Shown here in pieces: positions 8,216 to 17,037 of a stretch of 64,000 nucleotides of DNA. The notes under the pieces were generated by a model, which worked only from the letters and a program-made list of their open reading frames with translations, searched no databases and was not told the DNA's origin. The position numbers and the translations under genes are program-made. Location: NCBI GenBank assembly GCA_023910675.1, contig JAAVWC010000001.1:726333-790332 (forward strand), read 5' to 3'. The stretch's first letter is position 1. Each line of letters starts with the position of its first letter. Source of the DNA: Gemmatimonas sp. (GTDB lineage Bacteria; Gemmatimonadota; Gemmatimonadetes; Gemmatimonadales; Gemmatimonadaceae).

Positions 8216-9352
8216 GTGTAGTGTCGCAGAAATAGCGTGCATAATACGACCGCACGTGGTATCTTGTTCGTCATGCCACTGCCTATTCGGAAGATCGCGC
8301 TGCACCGTGGTGATCGCGCCCGGTTGGAAGCCCTGGTTCGGGCGCGCACGACGGCGCAGCGTGTGGTCGAGCGCGCGCAGATCGTGCTGGCCTCCGCGGC
8401 CGGGGACGCGGGCAGCGCGATCTGTGTGCAGTTGGGCGTGTCGCGACCGACCGTCTCGCGTTGGTTGGATCGCTATGCCGCCGAGGGACTGACGGGACTG
8501 CTCGCGGATCGGCCGCGCGCCGGGCGACCGAAGCAGATTTCCGTCGCCGACGAAACGGCGATCATCGAGCGCACGCTGCAGACCGCCCCGCCAAGCGGGA
8601 CCCATTGGAGCACGCGGTTGATGGCGACGGCGACGGGCCATCATGCGGCGACGATCAGTCGGATCTGGCGCGCGCACGGCCTCACGCCGCATCGCGTCAA
8701 GCAGTTCAAGCTGTCGACCGATCCCCAGTTCGTCGCGAAGTTGCGCGATGTCGTGGGGCTGTATCTGAATCCCCCCGAGCGGGCGGTGGTCTTTTCGTTC
8801 GATGAGAAGAGTCAGATTCAAGCGCTGGATCGCACGCAGCCCGGCTTGCCGATGAAGAAAGGGCGCGCCGGCACGATGACGCACGATTACAAGCGCCATG
8901 GGACGACGACGCTGTTCGCCGCGTTGGATGTCGCGACGGGGAGGATCCAGCAGAAATGTCTCCCGCAGCATCGCCATGAGGACTTCCTCGTGTTTCTCAC
9001 GCAGATCGTCCGCAGCGTGCCAAAAGACCTCGCGATCCATGTCATTCTCGACAACTACGCCACGCACAAGCACGCCAACGTGAAGGCGTGGCTGGCCCGG
9101 AACCCGCGGGTCCACTTCCACTTCACGCCGACGTCTGCCTCGTGGCTGAACCTCGTCGAGCGGTTCTTCGGCGAGTTGACGCAGCGCCAGATTCGCCGCC
9201 TCGCCGTCACGAGTGTCGACCACCTGATCGCGACGATCACCGCGTACATCGATCATCGCAACGAAAACCCCGAACCGTTTGTGTGGACCGCAACGGTGCG
9301 CGAGATTCTCAGGAAGGTCGGCAAAGCCAACGCTACTTTGGCGACACTACAC
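8216..9352 (+). mobile_element. IS630-family insertion sequence
   Basis: Bounded by TA at 8214-8215 and 9353-9354, the standard IS630 target duplication. The terminal inverted repeats are GTGTAGTGTCGC at the left and GCGACACTACAC at the right, a perfect 12-bp match. Excision restores the TIR gene frame exactly, so insertion was simple and probably recent. Confidence 0.93.
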
Positions 9353-9355
9353 TAG
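8273..9355 (+). CDS. IS630-family DDE transposase
   Basis: 360 residues. An N-terminal helix-turn-helix region (I-C-V-Q-L-G-V-S-R-P-T-V-S-R-W-L) is followed by a second HTH-like segment. The DDE catalytic core comes next: F-S-F-D-E-K-S-Q-I-Q, then H-V-I-L-D-N-Y-A-T-H-K, then W-L-N-L-V-E-R-F-F-G-E-L. It appears intact. The stop codon TAG is built from the duplicated target TA plus the next host base. Start set at ATG 8273 (MPLPIRKIALH); an upstream GTG at 8237 lies in the inverted-repeat region and is less likely. Confidence 0.93.
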   Translation: MPLPIRKIALHRGDRARLEALVRARTTAQRVVERAQIVLASAAGDAGSAICVQLGVSRPTVSRWLDRYAAEGLTGLLADRPRAGRPKQISVADETAIIERTLQTAPPSGTHWSTRLMATATGHHAATISRIWRAHGLTPHRVKQFKLSTDPQFVAKLRDVVGLYLNPPERAVVFSFDEKSQIQALDRTQPGLPMKKGRAGTMTHDYKRHGTTTLFAALDVATGRIQQKCLPQHRHEDFLVFLTQIVRSVPKDLAIHVILDNYATHKHANVKAWLARNPRVHFHFTPTSASWLNLVERFFGELTQRQIRRLAVTSVDHLIATITAYIDHRNENPEPFVWTATVREILRKVGKANATLATLH

Positions 9356-9706
9356 TTCGCGGCGCGGCCACTTCTTTGCGATGAAGTGTCGACTTATGAC
9401 CACCACGCCGTACGAGCAACTGGCTAGGCCCTGACCAATCGATTCTGACAGGCTGTCTCCTAGCTGGAGGGCGAAGTCGTCGTACCAGACAGCAAGCCCC
9501 TTTTCGCGGAGCGTTGTGGCAAGTGCTCGCACAAAGGACTCTTTGTCCTCACTGGCGTGGCTAATGAATACGTCGAATCTCGCAGTCGGCATCGAATTGG
9601 CTGGCTAACGCTCGCGTTCTGCAGCAAACGCCCACACCGAATCAAGCGGGGCGTTCGCTCCTCCCTTGAGGCTACAGCGGACGCCCCGCGGTCGCCACAC
9701 CGATGC

Positions 9707-9850
9707 TGCGTATTTCGGCTGATGTCGATCACCCGTTTCGGCGGAAGGCGATCACCCGTTTCGGCGGAAGGCGATCACCCGTTTCGGTGCTGCCGATCAG
9801 GCGTTTCGGCTGATGCCGATCACCGGTTTCGGCTGATGCCGATCACCCAG
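9707..9850. repeat. IS21 left terminal repeat array
   Basis: Five or six variants of GATCACCCGTTTCGG, about 20-25 bp apart, between the IS end and the istA leader. They correspond to the multiple transposase-binding repeats of IS21 termini. The right end (12300-12397) carries about four inverted copies such as CGAAACGGCTGATCGCC. Confidence 0.8.
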
Positions 9851-9911
9851 GAGGGCGCGGACGGGACCACCCGCGCGGCACGTTCCCCCCGGACTCTATT
9901 CCGGAGGGACG

Positions 9912-11522
9912 GTGCCCGCAGTGAGGATCCCGATGCGACAGGTAGTGGAGGCACTCCGCCTCGCGTTTGACCACGGCCGGAGCCAGCGCGAGATCGCGCG
10001 GGCCCTCGGCGTTTCGCAGAGCACCATCAATGAGTACCGGGGCCGGTTCGCGGCGTCCGGGCTCCCGTGGCCGCTGCCGCCCGAGGTGGACGAGGCGGCA
10101 CTGGCCGCGCGACTGTATCCCCCGACACCGCATGCCCGGGTGCCGCGCCCCGAGCCCGATTGGTCGGTGGTGCACGCCGAGCGGCAGCGGCCGGGCATGA
10201 CGCTCCAGCAGTGCTGGATCGAGTACAAGACGACGGAGCCGACGGGCTACGGGTATACGCAGTTCTGCGCCCGCTACCACGCCTGGGCAGAGACGCTGGA
10301 GCCGGTGCTGCGGCAGGTGCACGTGCCGGGCGAGAAGGTGTTCGTCGACTACGCCGGCCAGACGATGCCCGTGCAGGATCTGGCTGCCGGCACCACGCAG
10401 GACGCGCAGATCTTTGTCGGGGCGCTCGGCGCGAGCCACCTGTTGTTCGTCATGGCATCCTGGTCGCAGACGCTCACCGATTGGATCGCCGCGCACGTGG
10501 CGATGCTGGAGGCGTTTGGCGGCGTCCCGCGCGCCATCGTGCCCGACAATCTCAAGGCCGGCGTGTCGCGGCCGTGTTACTACGAGCCGACGATCCATCC
10601 GACGTACCAGGATCTCGCGAGCCACTATGGTACGGTGATCTTGCCCGCGCGGGCGAAGCATCCGCGCGACAAGGCGAAGGTCGAGACGGCGGTGCAGATC
10701 GTCGAGCGCGAGATCCTGGCGCCGCTGCGGCATGACGTCTTCACCTCGCTCGCGGAATTGCAGCACGCGCTCGCCTTCGGCTGTGCGCGCGTGAACGAGC
10801 GCCCGTTTCAGAAGCTGGCGGGCTCACGGCGGAGTGTCTTCGACGCGCTCGAACGCGAGACGCTGCAGCCACTGCCGACCGAACGGTACGAGCTCGCCGA
10901 GTGGCGCACGGCGAAGGTGAACATCGACTACCACATTTCGGTCGAGGGGCACCTCTACAGCGTGCCGTATCGCTTGGTCGGCGAGACGGTCACGGTCCGC
11001 CTCACCGCCACGCTCGTGGACATCCTGCACAGCGGGCGGCGCGTCGCGCTACATGCGCGCAGCGCGCTGAAGGGGCGGATGACCACCGATCCGTCGCATC
11101 GGCCCAAGTCGCATCAGCGCCATCTCGACTGGTCGCCGTCCCGTCTCGTCGCGTGGGGCCGCTCCATCGGTGCGCCGACCGCCGCCTTCATCGAGGCGCT
11201 CTTGGCTCGGTGGCCGCATCCGGAACAGGGCTATCGCTCGTGTCTCGGGCTGTTGTCGCTCGCGAAACGCTATCCCGCCGAGCGCGTGAACGCCGCGTGT
11301 GCGCGGGCGCAGGGCGCCGGCACCATCGCGTATCGCTCGGTCAAGTCGATCCTTGAGCAACAGCTTGACCGCCTGCCGCTCGAGGACGCCGCGCCGCCGC
11401 GCCCGCTGCCCGTGCATCACGAGCATGTCCGCGGGCCCGCGTACTACGAAGCCGCCGCCACCGGCACGGATGCGGTCGCGGAACCGCTCCCGGTGGCCGC
11501 GTCTCACCTCACCCTCTGCTGA
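9912..11522 (+). CDS. istA: IS21 transposase IstA
   Basis: A 536-residue integrase-type transposase. The N-terminal HTH is R-S-Q-R-E-I-A-R-A-L-G-V-S-Q-S-T-I-N-E-Y (residues ~23-42). The DDE core includes K-V-F-V-D-Y-A-G-Q-T (first Asp), R-A-I-V-P-D-N-L-K-A-G-V (second Asp) and the downstream P-R-D-K-A-K-V-E-T-A-V-Q-I-V-E-R-E-I region with the Glu. A C-terminal beta-barrel region follows. Start given at the GTG 9912; an ATG at 9933 (MRQVVEALRL) is equally plausible. IstA works with the ATPase IstB encoded 7 bases downstream. Confidence 0.93.
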   Translation: MPAVRIPMRQVVEALRLAFDHGRSQREIARALGVSQSTINEYRGRFAASGLPWPLPPEVDEAALAARLYPPTPHARVPRPEPDWSVVHAERQRPGMTLQQCWIEYKTTEPTGYGYTQFCARYHAWAETLEPVLRQVHVPGEKVFVDYAGQTMPVQDLAAGTTQDAQIFVGALGASHLLFVMASWSQTLTDWIAAHVAMLEAFGGVPRAIVPDNLKAGVSRPCYYEPTIHPTYQDLASHYGTVILPARAKHPRDKAKVETAVQIVEREILAPLRHDVFTSLAELQHALAFGCARVNERPFQKLAGSRRSVFDALERETLQPLPTERYELAEWRTAKVNIDYHISVEGHLYSVPYRLVGETVTVRLTATLVDILHSGRRVALHARSALKGRMTTDPSHRPKSHQRHLDWSPSRLVAWGRSIGAPTAAFIEALLARWPHPEQGYRSCLGLLSLAKRYPAERVNAACARAQGAGTIAYRSVKSILEQQLDRLPLEDAAPPRPLPVHHEHVRGPAYYEAAATGTDAVAEPLPVAASHLTLC

Positions 11523-11529
11523 GCTCCTG

Positions 11530-12279
11530 ATGCTCCTCGAACAAACGCTGTCCACGTTACACGCGCTCAAGCTGCATGGTATGGCCACGGCGCTCGACGA
11601 ACAACGCGGCATCCCCGATCTCACCACCCTCGCCTTCGAGGAGCGGCTCGCGCTGCTCCTCGAGCGCGAGCAGGCACTCCGGCATGATCGACGGCTGTCA
11701 CGCCTCCTCCAGCTCGCGCGACTCCGATATCCCGCGTGTGTCGAGGACGTGAACTTCCGCGCGAAGCGCGGCCTCGAACGCAGTCGCGTGCTCCAACTCG
11801 CGGGCGGCGAATGGATACGCCAACATCAGACGCTGCTGATCACCGGGCCCACGGGCACGGGGAAGTCTTGGCTTGCGTGCGCCCTGGGGAACAGCGCCTG
11901 TCGTCAGGGCCACACCGTGCGCTATGTGCGCGTGCCGCGTCTGCTTGGCGAAGACCTCATCCTCGCCCGGGCCGATGGCAGCTACGCGAAGCTGATGCAA
12001 ACGCTGGCGCGCACCGATCTCCTGATTCTCGACGACTGGGGGCTCGCGCCGCTCGGGGACCGCGAACGGCGCGATCTGCTCGAACTGGTCGAAGATCGGG
12101 TCGGCCGTCGCGCCACCCTCGTGACCAGCCAACTGCCGGTCGATCACTGGCACGAGATGATCGGCGACCCCACGTTTGGGGACGCCATCCTCGACCGCTT
12201 GGTGCATCATGCCCACCGGCTCACCCTTACCGGCGGCTCGTTACGCCGCTTGCCGACCCCCGACACCCCGACTGACTAA
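11530..12279 (+). CDS. istB: IS21 helper ATPase IstB
   Basis: 249 residues of the DnaA/DnaC-like AAA+ family. Walker A is G-P-T-G-T-G-K-S-W-L-A, Walker B is L-L-I-L-D-D-W-G-L, and sensor residues lie around L-V-T-S-Q-L-P. It regulates IstA strand transfer and target choice. Start set at the ATG at 11530 (MLLEQTLSTL), 7 bases after the istA stop, rather than the longer upstream frame, because family members start here. Confidence 0.93.
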   Translation: MLLEQTLSTLHALKLHGMATALDEQRGIPDLTTLAFEERLALLLEREQALRHDRRLSRLLQLARLRYPACVEDVNFRAKRGLERSRVLQLAGGEWIRQHQTLLITGPTGTGKSWLACALGNSACRQGHTVRYVRVPRLLGEDLILARADGSYAKLMQTLARTDLLILDDWGLAPLGDRERRDLLELVEDRVGRRATLVTSQLPVDHWHEMIGDPTFGDAILDRLVHHAHRLTLTGGSLRRLPTPDTPTD

Positions 12280-12511
12280 CCCCTCGTCCGCGCCCTGCTC
12301 CCGGTGATCGACATCAGCCGAAACGGCTGATCGCCTTGGATCGAAACCGGTGATCGCTTTGAAGCGAAACGTGTGATCGACTTGGGTGAAATGCGCAGAT
12401 GCCCGCAGCGTTTGCCTGCAGCAACGCAAGGTTAGGCAGCGACGTCACACGAGGAGCGTTGCAAGACCTGAAGCAACAGCTGGCGATCTCCCCAACTCAC
12501 GCATACCTAGT

Positions 12512-14293
12512 TCAAGACTGCTCACGCTCCCGCAAGTGAGCTCCTACCATTCGCAGGAAATCCCAGATGTCTCCTGACTTTTGTCCGGACTTCCGGACCA
12601 CGGCTGCGGCCTCATTTGCCCATGCGCTCTTGTTGTGCTTTGAAGACTCAATCTGCTCGCTCTTCAGCCACTCCTCGAGTTCGCCAACTGGAACAAGAAA
12701 TATCCCGTGCGTGGCCAGTCGCGACAGGAATACCTGAATCTTCCCTGAGACACTCTGCGGTAGGGCATCGACTCCCCCGCGTTTGATTCGGCGTAGACGA
12801 TCCAGCTCGTTGCAAATGCTCGACAGATCCTTTCGAATCCCAACATCCTGTCCAAGGCACCAATCCATTTCAGCCGCAAGCGCCTTACTGAGGCGATCTC
12901 GCAGTTCCTCCGGAAGAATCGTCGGAGGAAGCAACTTTAGCTGTGCCGAGATATCGGTCGCCTCTTGCAGGATCGCGTCGAGCTGATCTGCAGGTGCAAG
13001 GACGGCGATGATTCTCTTCAGCTTTTCTAGATCAGCAACGACGTCGAGGTCTGCTACGACTGATACGGGGATCTCGAGAGTGCGGTAGAGCTGACACGTA
13101 TCGGCGATTCCACCGGTGCCGCCTACCGCGGCGAAATGTATGTCAAGTCGAAACTCTTCATGCAAAGTCTCCCATACTGCCTGATAGACCGTACGGTCCG
13201 TATCCGCCTCAAGCACAATGACGGCTTGGGAGAATATCCCATCCAAGATTGCCTCAGCGCGGACCGTCGGCTTTGCAAGAGCAGTCGACAGCGCCTCTGA
13301 GCTGACAGTATGAGCACGAAAGCCAGTACCGCTTCTGGTAAGTCGAACAATCTGTAGCTTCTGCGCAGTTTGGACAGCGCCGCGAAGCACATGACTGCTA
13401 TGTGTTGCGACGAATGTTGCAGTGTCTTCGGAACTGCCGAACCTACCGATGAACTTGCCGAGATTGTATGCCTGCGGTGGATGGAGGCAGAGTTCCGGCT
13501 CGTCGAGGAGGCATACAGGTCGCAGGCCAAGTAGCAGGGCCACGCACGTAGCAGCGTACGATCGCATGCCGTCTCCCTCCGACTCGATGTCGCGGTACTT
13601 CGCCATTTTAGTTGGCGAGAGCCGCGCTTCTGGCGAGGGCAGAGCTCCATCGTCACTCACCTTCAAGCAGAGCACGCTACCGCGGGACGCATCTGGCCAC
13701 GCTGCCTTTCCGAAGCTCGACTTAACCTCCAAGTACAGCTGCTCTCTTGCGTCGTCGTTGATATAGAGTGCGTGCAGTTCGTTCTGAGGTGCAACCTTTA
13801 CGAAATCGTGCGTGCCCGTCGAATTGAGGGCAACCAATCGCCGATCTAGAAACAGGCGCGTCACAAGAAACCGGCCAAACTACGCAAGAAACTCGCTCTT
13901 TCGTCGTGCGTCCTTCGAAGCTGGTCCGTTGAACTCGTTATACCAACTCCGCGGCTGGTTCGGACTGACTTGCGGGATGGCGTCCCCGATACCCAGAGAT
14001 GTTGTCTGTGCGAACAGCTGGGTTGGTCCGCCGTCTTCAGTCACAGTCCTGAGCAGCCCCTCTTCTTCGAGGCACTTCAATAAGGATTCCACTTCAAGCG
14101 ATCCTAACGCGATTTCTGATGCTACGACCGGCGTTCTCGGCGCACCCGTAACGCGGTGATGGATGTCTCGAAGCAGCTGGCTCTTGCCGGAGGAATTCGG
14201 GCCAACAATCAGAATTAGTCCGGACGTATCAAGCGCATCGGCTCCGGGGATCGATAGTGTCTGAATTGGCTTGAAGTCAGAAAGGCGACTCAT
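12512..14293 (-). pseudogene. OLD-family ATPase/TOPRIM nuclease with in-frame amber stop
   Basis: One reading frame of 594 codons from ATG 14293 to 12512, broken only by a TAG at 13880-13882. Before it: Walker A in I-L-I-V-G-P-N-S-S-G-K-S. After it: A-K-Y-R-D-I-E-S-E-G-D-G-M-R-S-Y signature-like region, Walker B C-L-L-D-E-P-E-L-C-L-H-P-P, the H-loop V-A-T-H-S-S-H-V-L-R, and a TOPRIM-like part with V-I-V-L-E-A-D-T-D-R and V-V-A-D-L-D. OLD proteins are ATP-dependent nucleases tied to phage exclusion and Gabija-type defence. A GTG at 13864 could restart translation, but the second piece lacks Walker A. The cassette spans attC E to attC F. Confidence 0.85.
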
Positions 14294-14326
14294 CCGGTGT
14301 TCTCAATTCGAGGTTCTGGTGTCGCT

Positions 14327-14466
14327 GCCTAACGCGCGCGTTCTGCAGCAAACGCCCACCCGGAGGCGAGCGGGGCGTTCGCACCGGCCCTTGACGCTAT
14401 CGCGAACGCCCCGCGGTCGCCACACCAATGCCCACAGCGTTTGACTGCAGCAACGCAAGGTTAGGC
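14327..14466 (-). repeat. attC site F (long type)
   Basis: A 140-bp site from GCCTAACGCGCGCG to GCAAGGTTAGGC, nearly identical to attC D and to rebuilt attC E, with the same inner inverted repeat. Perfect GCCTAAC/GTTAGGC R boxes. Confidence 0.9.
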
Positions 14467-15166
14467 CGCAGTTGCGTCAAAGCGTCCGCGGTTGAAGCTG
14501 CACTTCAATATCTCTCGTAGAGGATATGACCTCACTCCAGCGCACCTTGTACTTGGAGACGAAACCTTCCAGCTCGCCTGCGCGATACTGATCGATGATT
14601 CGCCGCGAGCAGTCGACAAGCAGAGCTGACACGAGCACGAACAAGTGGCGGAAGCCTTCTATAGTTCGAATCATTGCGATTGCCGTTCCCGCTTCGTCCG
14701 TAACTAGATGCCCGGACTCATGACCTCCATGAACATTGTAGGATGTGTGCATGTAGGTTGTATCGTAGGCCGCTAAAGCATCAACCGCTATCGCGAGCTG
14801 ACGAATGGATCGAATCCGCTCTTTGATTGGCGCACTCCCATCGTAGTACCAAGGCTGTTCGTAACCGTGCTTCTTGAGCCCGACTTGGAAGCCAGCGTCA
14901 ATCTTCGCAAGGTGAGGGCGGGACAGCACGGTATCGGTCGCCGCTATGAACTGCCTATTTCGTTCGATGGATTCTGGAGTCTCAGGATTCGCTGCATTCG
15001 TGAGCTCACGAGCCGCCTCGTACATTGTGTATTCCTTCGTCCCAGGAACAAGCCGACGAGCCTCATGTCGGTTCTTGCGGAGCGTCGACACGTGTGTCCT
15101 GGTTCAGCGTGAATGTGACGGGTGGGTGGTACTACAATGGAATCGTGGGTGTGTGATGACTCGAGA

Positions 15167-16129
15167 TTACGCTGCCGCAGCGTGATGCGCGAGGGCGCGA
15201 GTAGCGCGGGCGGCTTCGAGGCGTGCATCGCGTGTCGCCCAGATCTGCGCGGACCGGCCCGCCAAGCGGTCGGCTGGCGTGATGTACCCGATCGCGCTGT
15301 GCAGTCGCTGCTCGTTGTAGTGCGTGACGAAGGCGGTAACGTGACGCCGCGCGTCCTCGATCGACGACGGCGCCGCCGGGCGAATCGTGGTGACCTTGAG
15401 CGTCTGGTTCCAGCGTTCCAGTTTGCCGTTCGACTGCGGATAGTACGGGGCGGGGCGGACGTGCGTCATGCCGGCGAGCCGGATGAAATCGCGGAAGTCG
15501 CGGGCGATGAACTGTGGCCCGTTATCCGAGATGATCCGCGGCTGCGCGTCCGGAAACGTTTCTTTGGCGCGTTGCACGATGGTGGTGACGTCGCGCGTCG
15601 TCATCGACTCGCGCAGTTCCCAGTGCACCAAGTAGCGCGACCAGCCATCGAGGATCGCGCAGAGATAGTAGAACGTGCCGGCGATGTTGACGTACGTGAA
15701 ATCGATGTGCCAGTGGGCGTGCGCGTGCGTCGGCTGATCGAAGCCCGTGACCTTCTTGGAGGGCGTGCGGGTCCAGCGATCCAGCCGCCCTGCACTCTTC
15801 AAGACGCGATACACGGAGGACGGACTGACCGCGACCTCGCCGTGATCGAGCAGCATGTACGACAGCCGGCGATACCCTTCGAGCGGATAGCGGTCATGAA
15901 ACTGCAGGATGCCATCGCGCTCCGCTGGGGTCAGCCAATGCTCGCGCGGCACCGGCCCGTGCGGCGTGGGCACCGCCCCGTACGAGGCCGTCCAGCGCGC
16001 ATTTTTGGCGCGCGCAATGCCGAGCCGCTCCAGCATCGAGCGGACCGGCAAGTCCGTGCGCGTGCTCAGTGACGTGACGCAATCCACGACCTCGTCGCGC
16101 CGATCGGGCGGGACCCAGCGCCCGGTCAT
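15167..16129 (-). CDS. IS3 transposase OrfB (DDE integrase core)
   Basis: 320 residues from the ATG at 16129 (MTGRWVPPDRRDE), overlapping the orfA stop by the ATGA arrangement. HTH_21-like region near the N-terminus (L-E-G-Y-R-R-L-S-Y-M-L). The rve catalytic core: H-W-H-I-D-F-T-Y (D), I-I-S-D-N-G-P-Q-F (D), and the G-K-L-E-R-W-N-Q glutamate 35 residues later. The functional transposase is normally the OrfAB fusion made by -1 frameshifting at the A-run upstream of this start. Seems intact. Confidence 0.92.
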   Translation of the reverse strand: MTGRWVPPDRRDEVVDCVTSLSTRTDLPVRSMLERLGIARAKNARWTASYGAVPTPHGPVPREHWLTPAERDGILQFHDRYPLEGYRRLSYMLLDHGEVAVSPSSVYRVLKSAGRLDRWTRTPSKKVTGFDQPTHAHAHWHIDFTYVNIAGTFYYLCAILDGWSRYLVHWELRESMTTRDVTTIVQRAKETFPDAQPRIISDNGPQFIARDFRDFIRLAGMTHVRPAPYYPQSNGKLERWNQTLKVTTIRPAAPSSIEDARRHVTAFVTHYNEQRLHSAIGYITPADRLAGRSAQIWATRDARLEAARATRALAHHAAAA

Positions 16130-16470
16130 GGGGCCCCACGCTTTTTTTTCATGTCGAGATACTCTTCCGAGACTTCGGCGATGATGCGGTCCTTCTTGGC
16201 AATCGTGGCTTCGAGCTCGGCGATGCGCGCGCGATCGGCCTGGGCCGTCTGCGTCTCGCCGCGCTGCGTGCGTCCATCCTGCAACGCGGCGGCCAAGTGC
16301 TCCAACGCCTGCCGCTGCCACAGGTACAGCAAGCTGGGCGCAATCTGGTACTCGTCACACAGGTCCGAGACCGGGACCTTATCGCCGAGATGCCGACGCA
16401 GGATTGTGGCCTTCTGCTCAGGCGTGAAGACCCGACGCGAGCGCTGGACAGCTTCCTTTGAGGGACTCAT
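16126..16470 (-). CDS. IS3 OrfA (helix-turn-helix and leucine zipper)
   Basis: About 114 residues from the ATG at 16470 (MSPSKEAVQRSRR). HTH: F-T-P-E-Q-K-A-T-I-L-R-R-H-L-G-D-K-V-P-V-S-D-L-C-D-E-Y, the usual IS3 OrfA DNA-binding segment. A C-terminal coiled coil (R-I-A-E-L-E-A-T-I-A-K-K-D-R-I-I-A-E) follows, then the lysine-rich end encoded by the slippery A-run. Confidence 0.9.
   Translation of the reverse strand: MSPSKEAVQRSRRVFTPEQKATILRRHLGDKVPVSDLCDEYQIAPSLLYLWQRQALEHLAAALQDGRTQRGETQTAQADRARIAELEATIAKKDRIIAEVSEEYLDMKKKRGAP
16141..16150 (-). promoter_or_regulatory. Programmed -1 frameshift site of IS3
   Basis: Eight consecutive A residues on the minus strand (ATGAAAAAAAAGCG), where the orfA end overlaps the OrfB frame. 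An A-run of this type is the standard slippery signal for making the OrfAB transposase. Confidence 0.75.
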
Positions 16471-16925
16471 GACAACCTCCGTTGCTCCATAGTGTGGAGC
16501 GGGTGGTGTCACATTTCAACTGGAGCAGGACACGTGCACGTGAAGGCCCCACTTTTCTGGGTCTTGTAGGGCAAACTTCAGCCCCCACTGCGCCTCAAGC
16601 AACCCGCGCGCATGTACCTGCGCCGCCTCAATCGCGCCGTACCTGAGCGCGGTGAATGCTGCGTCACCGGAGACGAGAGTCTGTCGAAACAGTACTGAGA
16701 TGAGCACTTCGTGAGCTTGCGACCCTGGACCAGAAACGGAGCTGTGTGCTCGAAGGAGCAGATCTGCTGCGAAGCGCGTCAGTTCGTCGGCAAGCTCGAG
16801 CTGCGGCGAAAGAAACTTGGCAATGACTCGTTCAGCCCATCTCGGGTCGAAAATCGGGTGCGAGTTCGTATCTACGGAGCTCATCCTCAACCGTCCGGTT
16901 GCATTGCAGCGGTCTAGGTGCTGCG

Positions 16926-17022
16926 GCCTAACGCTGGCTTCTGCAGCGGACACTCCAAATCGATGCGGTCGCGCAGCGGTCGCTTCCATACCGTGGCCGT
17001 CAGCAGCAAGCACCGTTAGAGC
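16926..17022 (-). repeat. attC site G
   Basis: A 97-bp site opening GCCTAACGCTGGCTTCTGC and closing GTCAGCAGCAAGCACCGTTAGAGC, of the same short subfamily as A-C. The right L box has the extra base, again placing the cassette on the minus strand. Confidence 0.88.
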
Positions 17023-17037
17023 GCGGTGCGCCGATCT

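Larger units (their letters stand above)
7653..9592 (-). pseudogene. TIR domain-cold-shock domain fusion, split by IS630
   Basis: Removing the IS630 and one TA restores an open frame of about 268 codons (9592 to 7653) that reads ...WPRREL-ASLVARED... across the junction. Residues 1-~115 are a bacterial TIR domain: FDVFISHASEDKESFVRALA, G-L-A-V-W-Y-D-D-F-x-L-Q-L-G-D-S-L, and W-P-R-R-E-L with the glutamate expected to be catalytic for NAD cleavage. A short helical, TPR-like linker follows. The last ~65 residues form a cold-shock domain with RNP1 (K-G-F-G-F-I) and RNP2 (Y-F-V-H-I-S). This pairs a nucleic-acid-binding module with a probable NADase, suggesting an RNA- or ssDNA-sensing defence protein (inference). 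As it stands the gene is broken. Confidence 0.85.
9707..12397 (+). mobile_element. IS21-family insertion sequence
   Basis: 2,691 bp beginning TGCGTATTTC and ending GAAATGCGCA, flanked by a 5-bp direct repeat GATGC (9702-9706 and 12398-12402). Each end carries several internal copies of a GATCACCCGTTTCGG-like repeat in opposite orientation, as IS21 elements do. It holds istA and istB in the usual order and orientation, and both look intact. Confidence 0.93.
9603..12437 (-). repeat. attC site E, interrupted by IS21
   Basis: Left portion 9603-9706 (GGCTAACGCTCGCGTTCTGC ... CACACCGATGC) and right portion 12398-12437 (GATGCCCGCAGCG ... GCAAGGTTAGGC) join, after removal of one GATGC copy, into a site nearly identical to attC D and F. 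The insertion splits the inner stem and should stop this cassette from being excised by an integron integrase. Confidence 0.9.
15095..16532 (-). mobile_element. IS3-family insertion sequence
   Basis: 1,438 bp with imperfect terminal inverted repeats TGTCCTGGTTCAGCGTGAAT and, at the other end, TGTCCTGCTCCAGTTGAAAT. It is flanked by the 4-bp direct repeat CGTG (15091-15094 and 16533-16536). It encodes the overlapping orfA/orfB pair of IS3 elements and interrupts the DUF5677-like cassette gene. Confidence 0.92.
14477..16884 (-). pseudogene. DUF5677-like cassette protein, split by IS3
   Basis: Two half-genes rejoin across the IS3. The right piece (16884-16533) starts MSSVDTNSHPIFDPRW and ends WGLHVH; the left piece (15094-14477) continues V-S-T-L-R-K-N-R. 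Removing the element and one CGTG copy gives an open frame of about 320 codons. The middle contains A-Q-V-H-A-R-G-L-L-E-A-Q-W-G-L-K, the helical signature I associate with DUF5677 proteins, and a Y-N-V-H-G-G-H-E-S-G-H segment. All-alpha, no signal peptide. Function unknown; relatives are frequent cassette cargo, as far as I recall. Confidence 0.65.

Noticed and set aside
9707..9850. Repeated GATCACCCGTTTCGG units considered as a CRISPR array
   Set aside because: Spacing is short and irregular, spacers are nearly the same, and inverted copies occur at the other end of the IS; these are IS21 terminal repeats. No CRISPR or cas genes were seen in the window.
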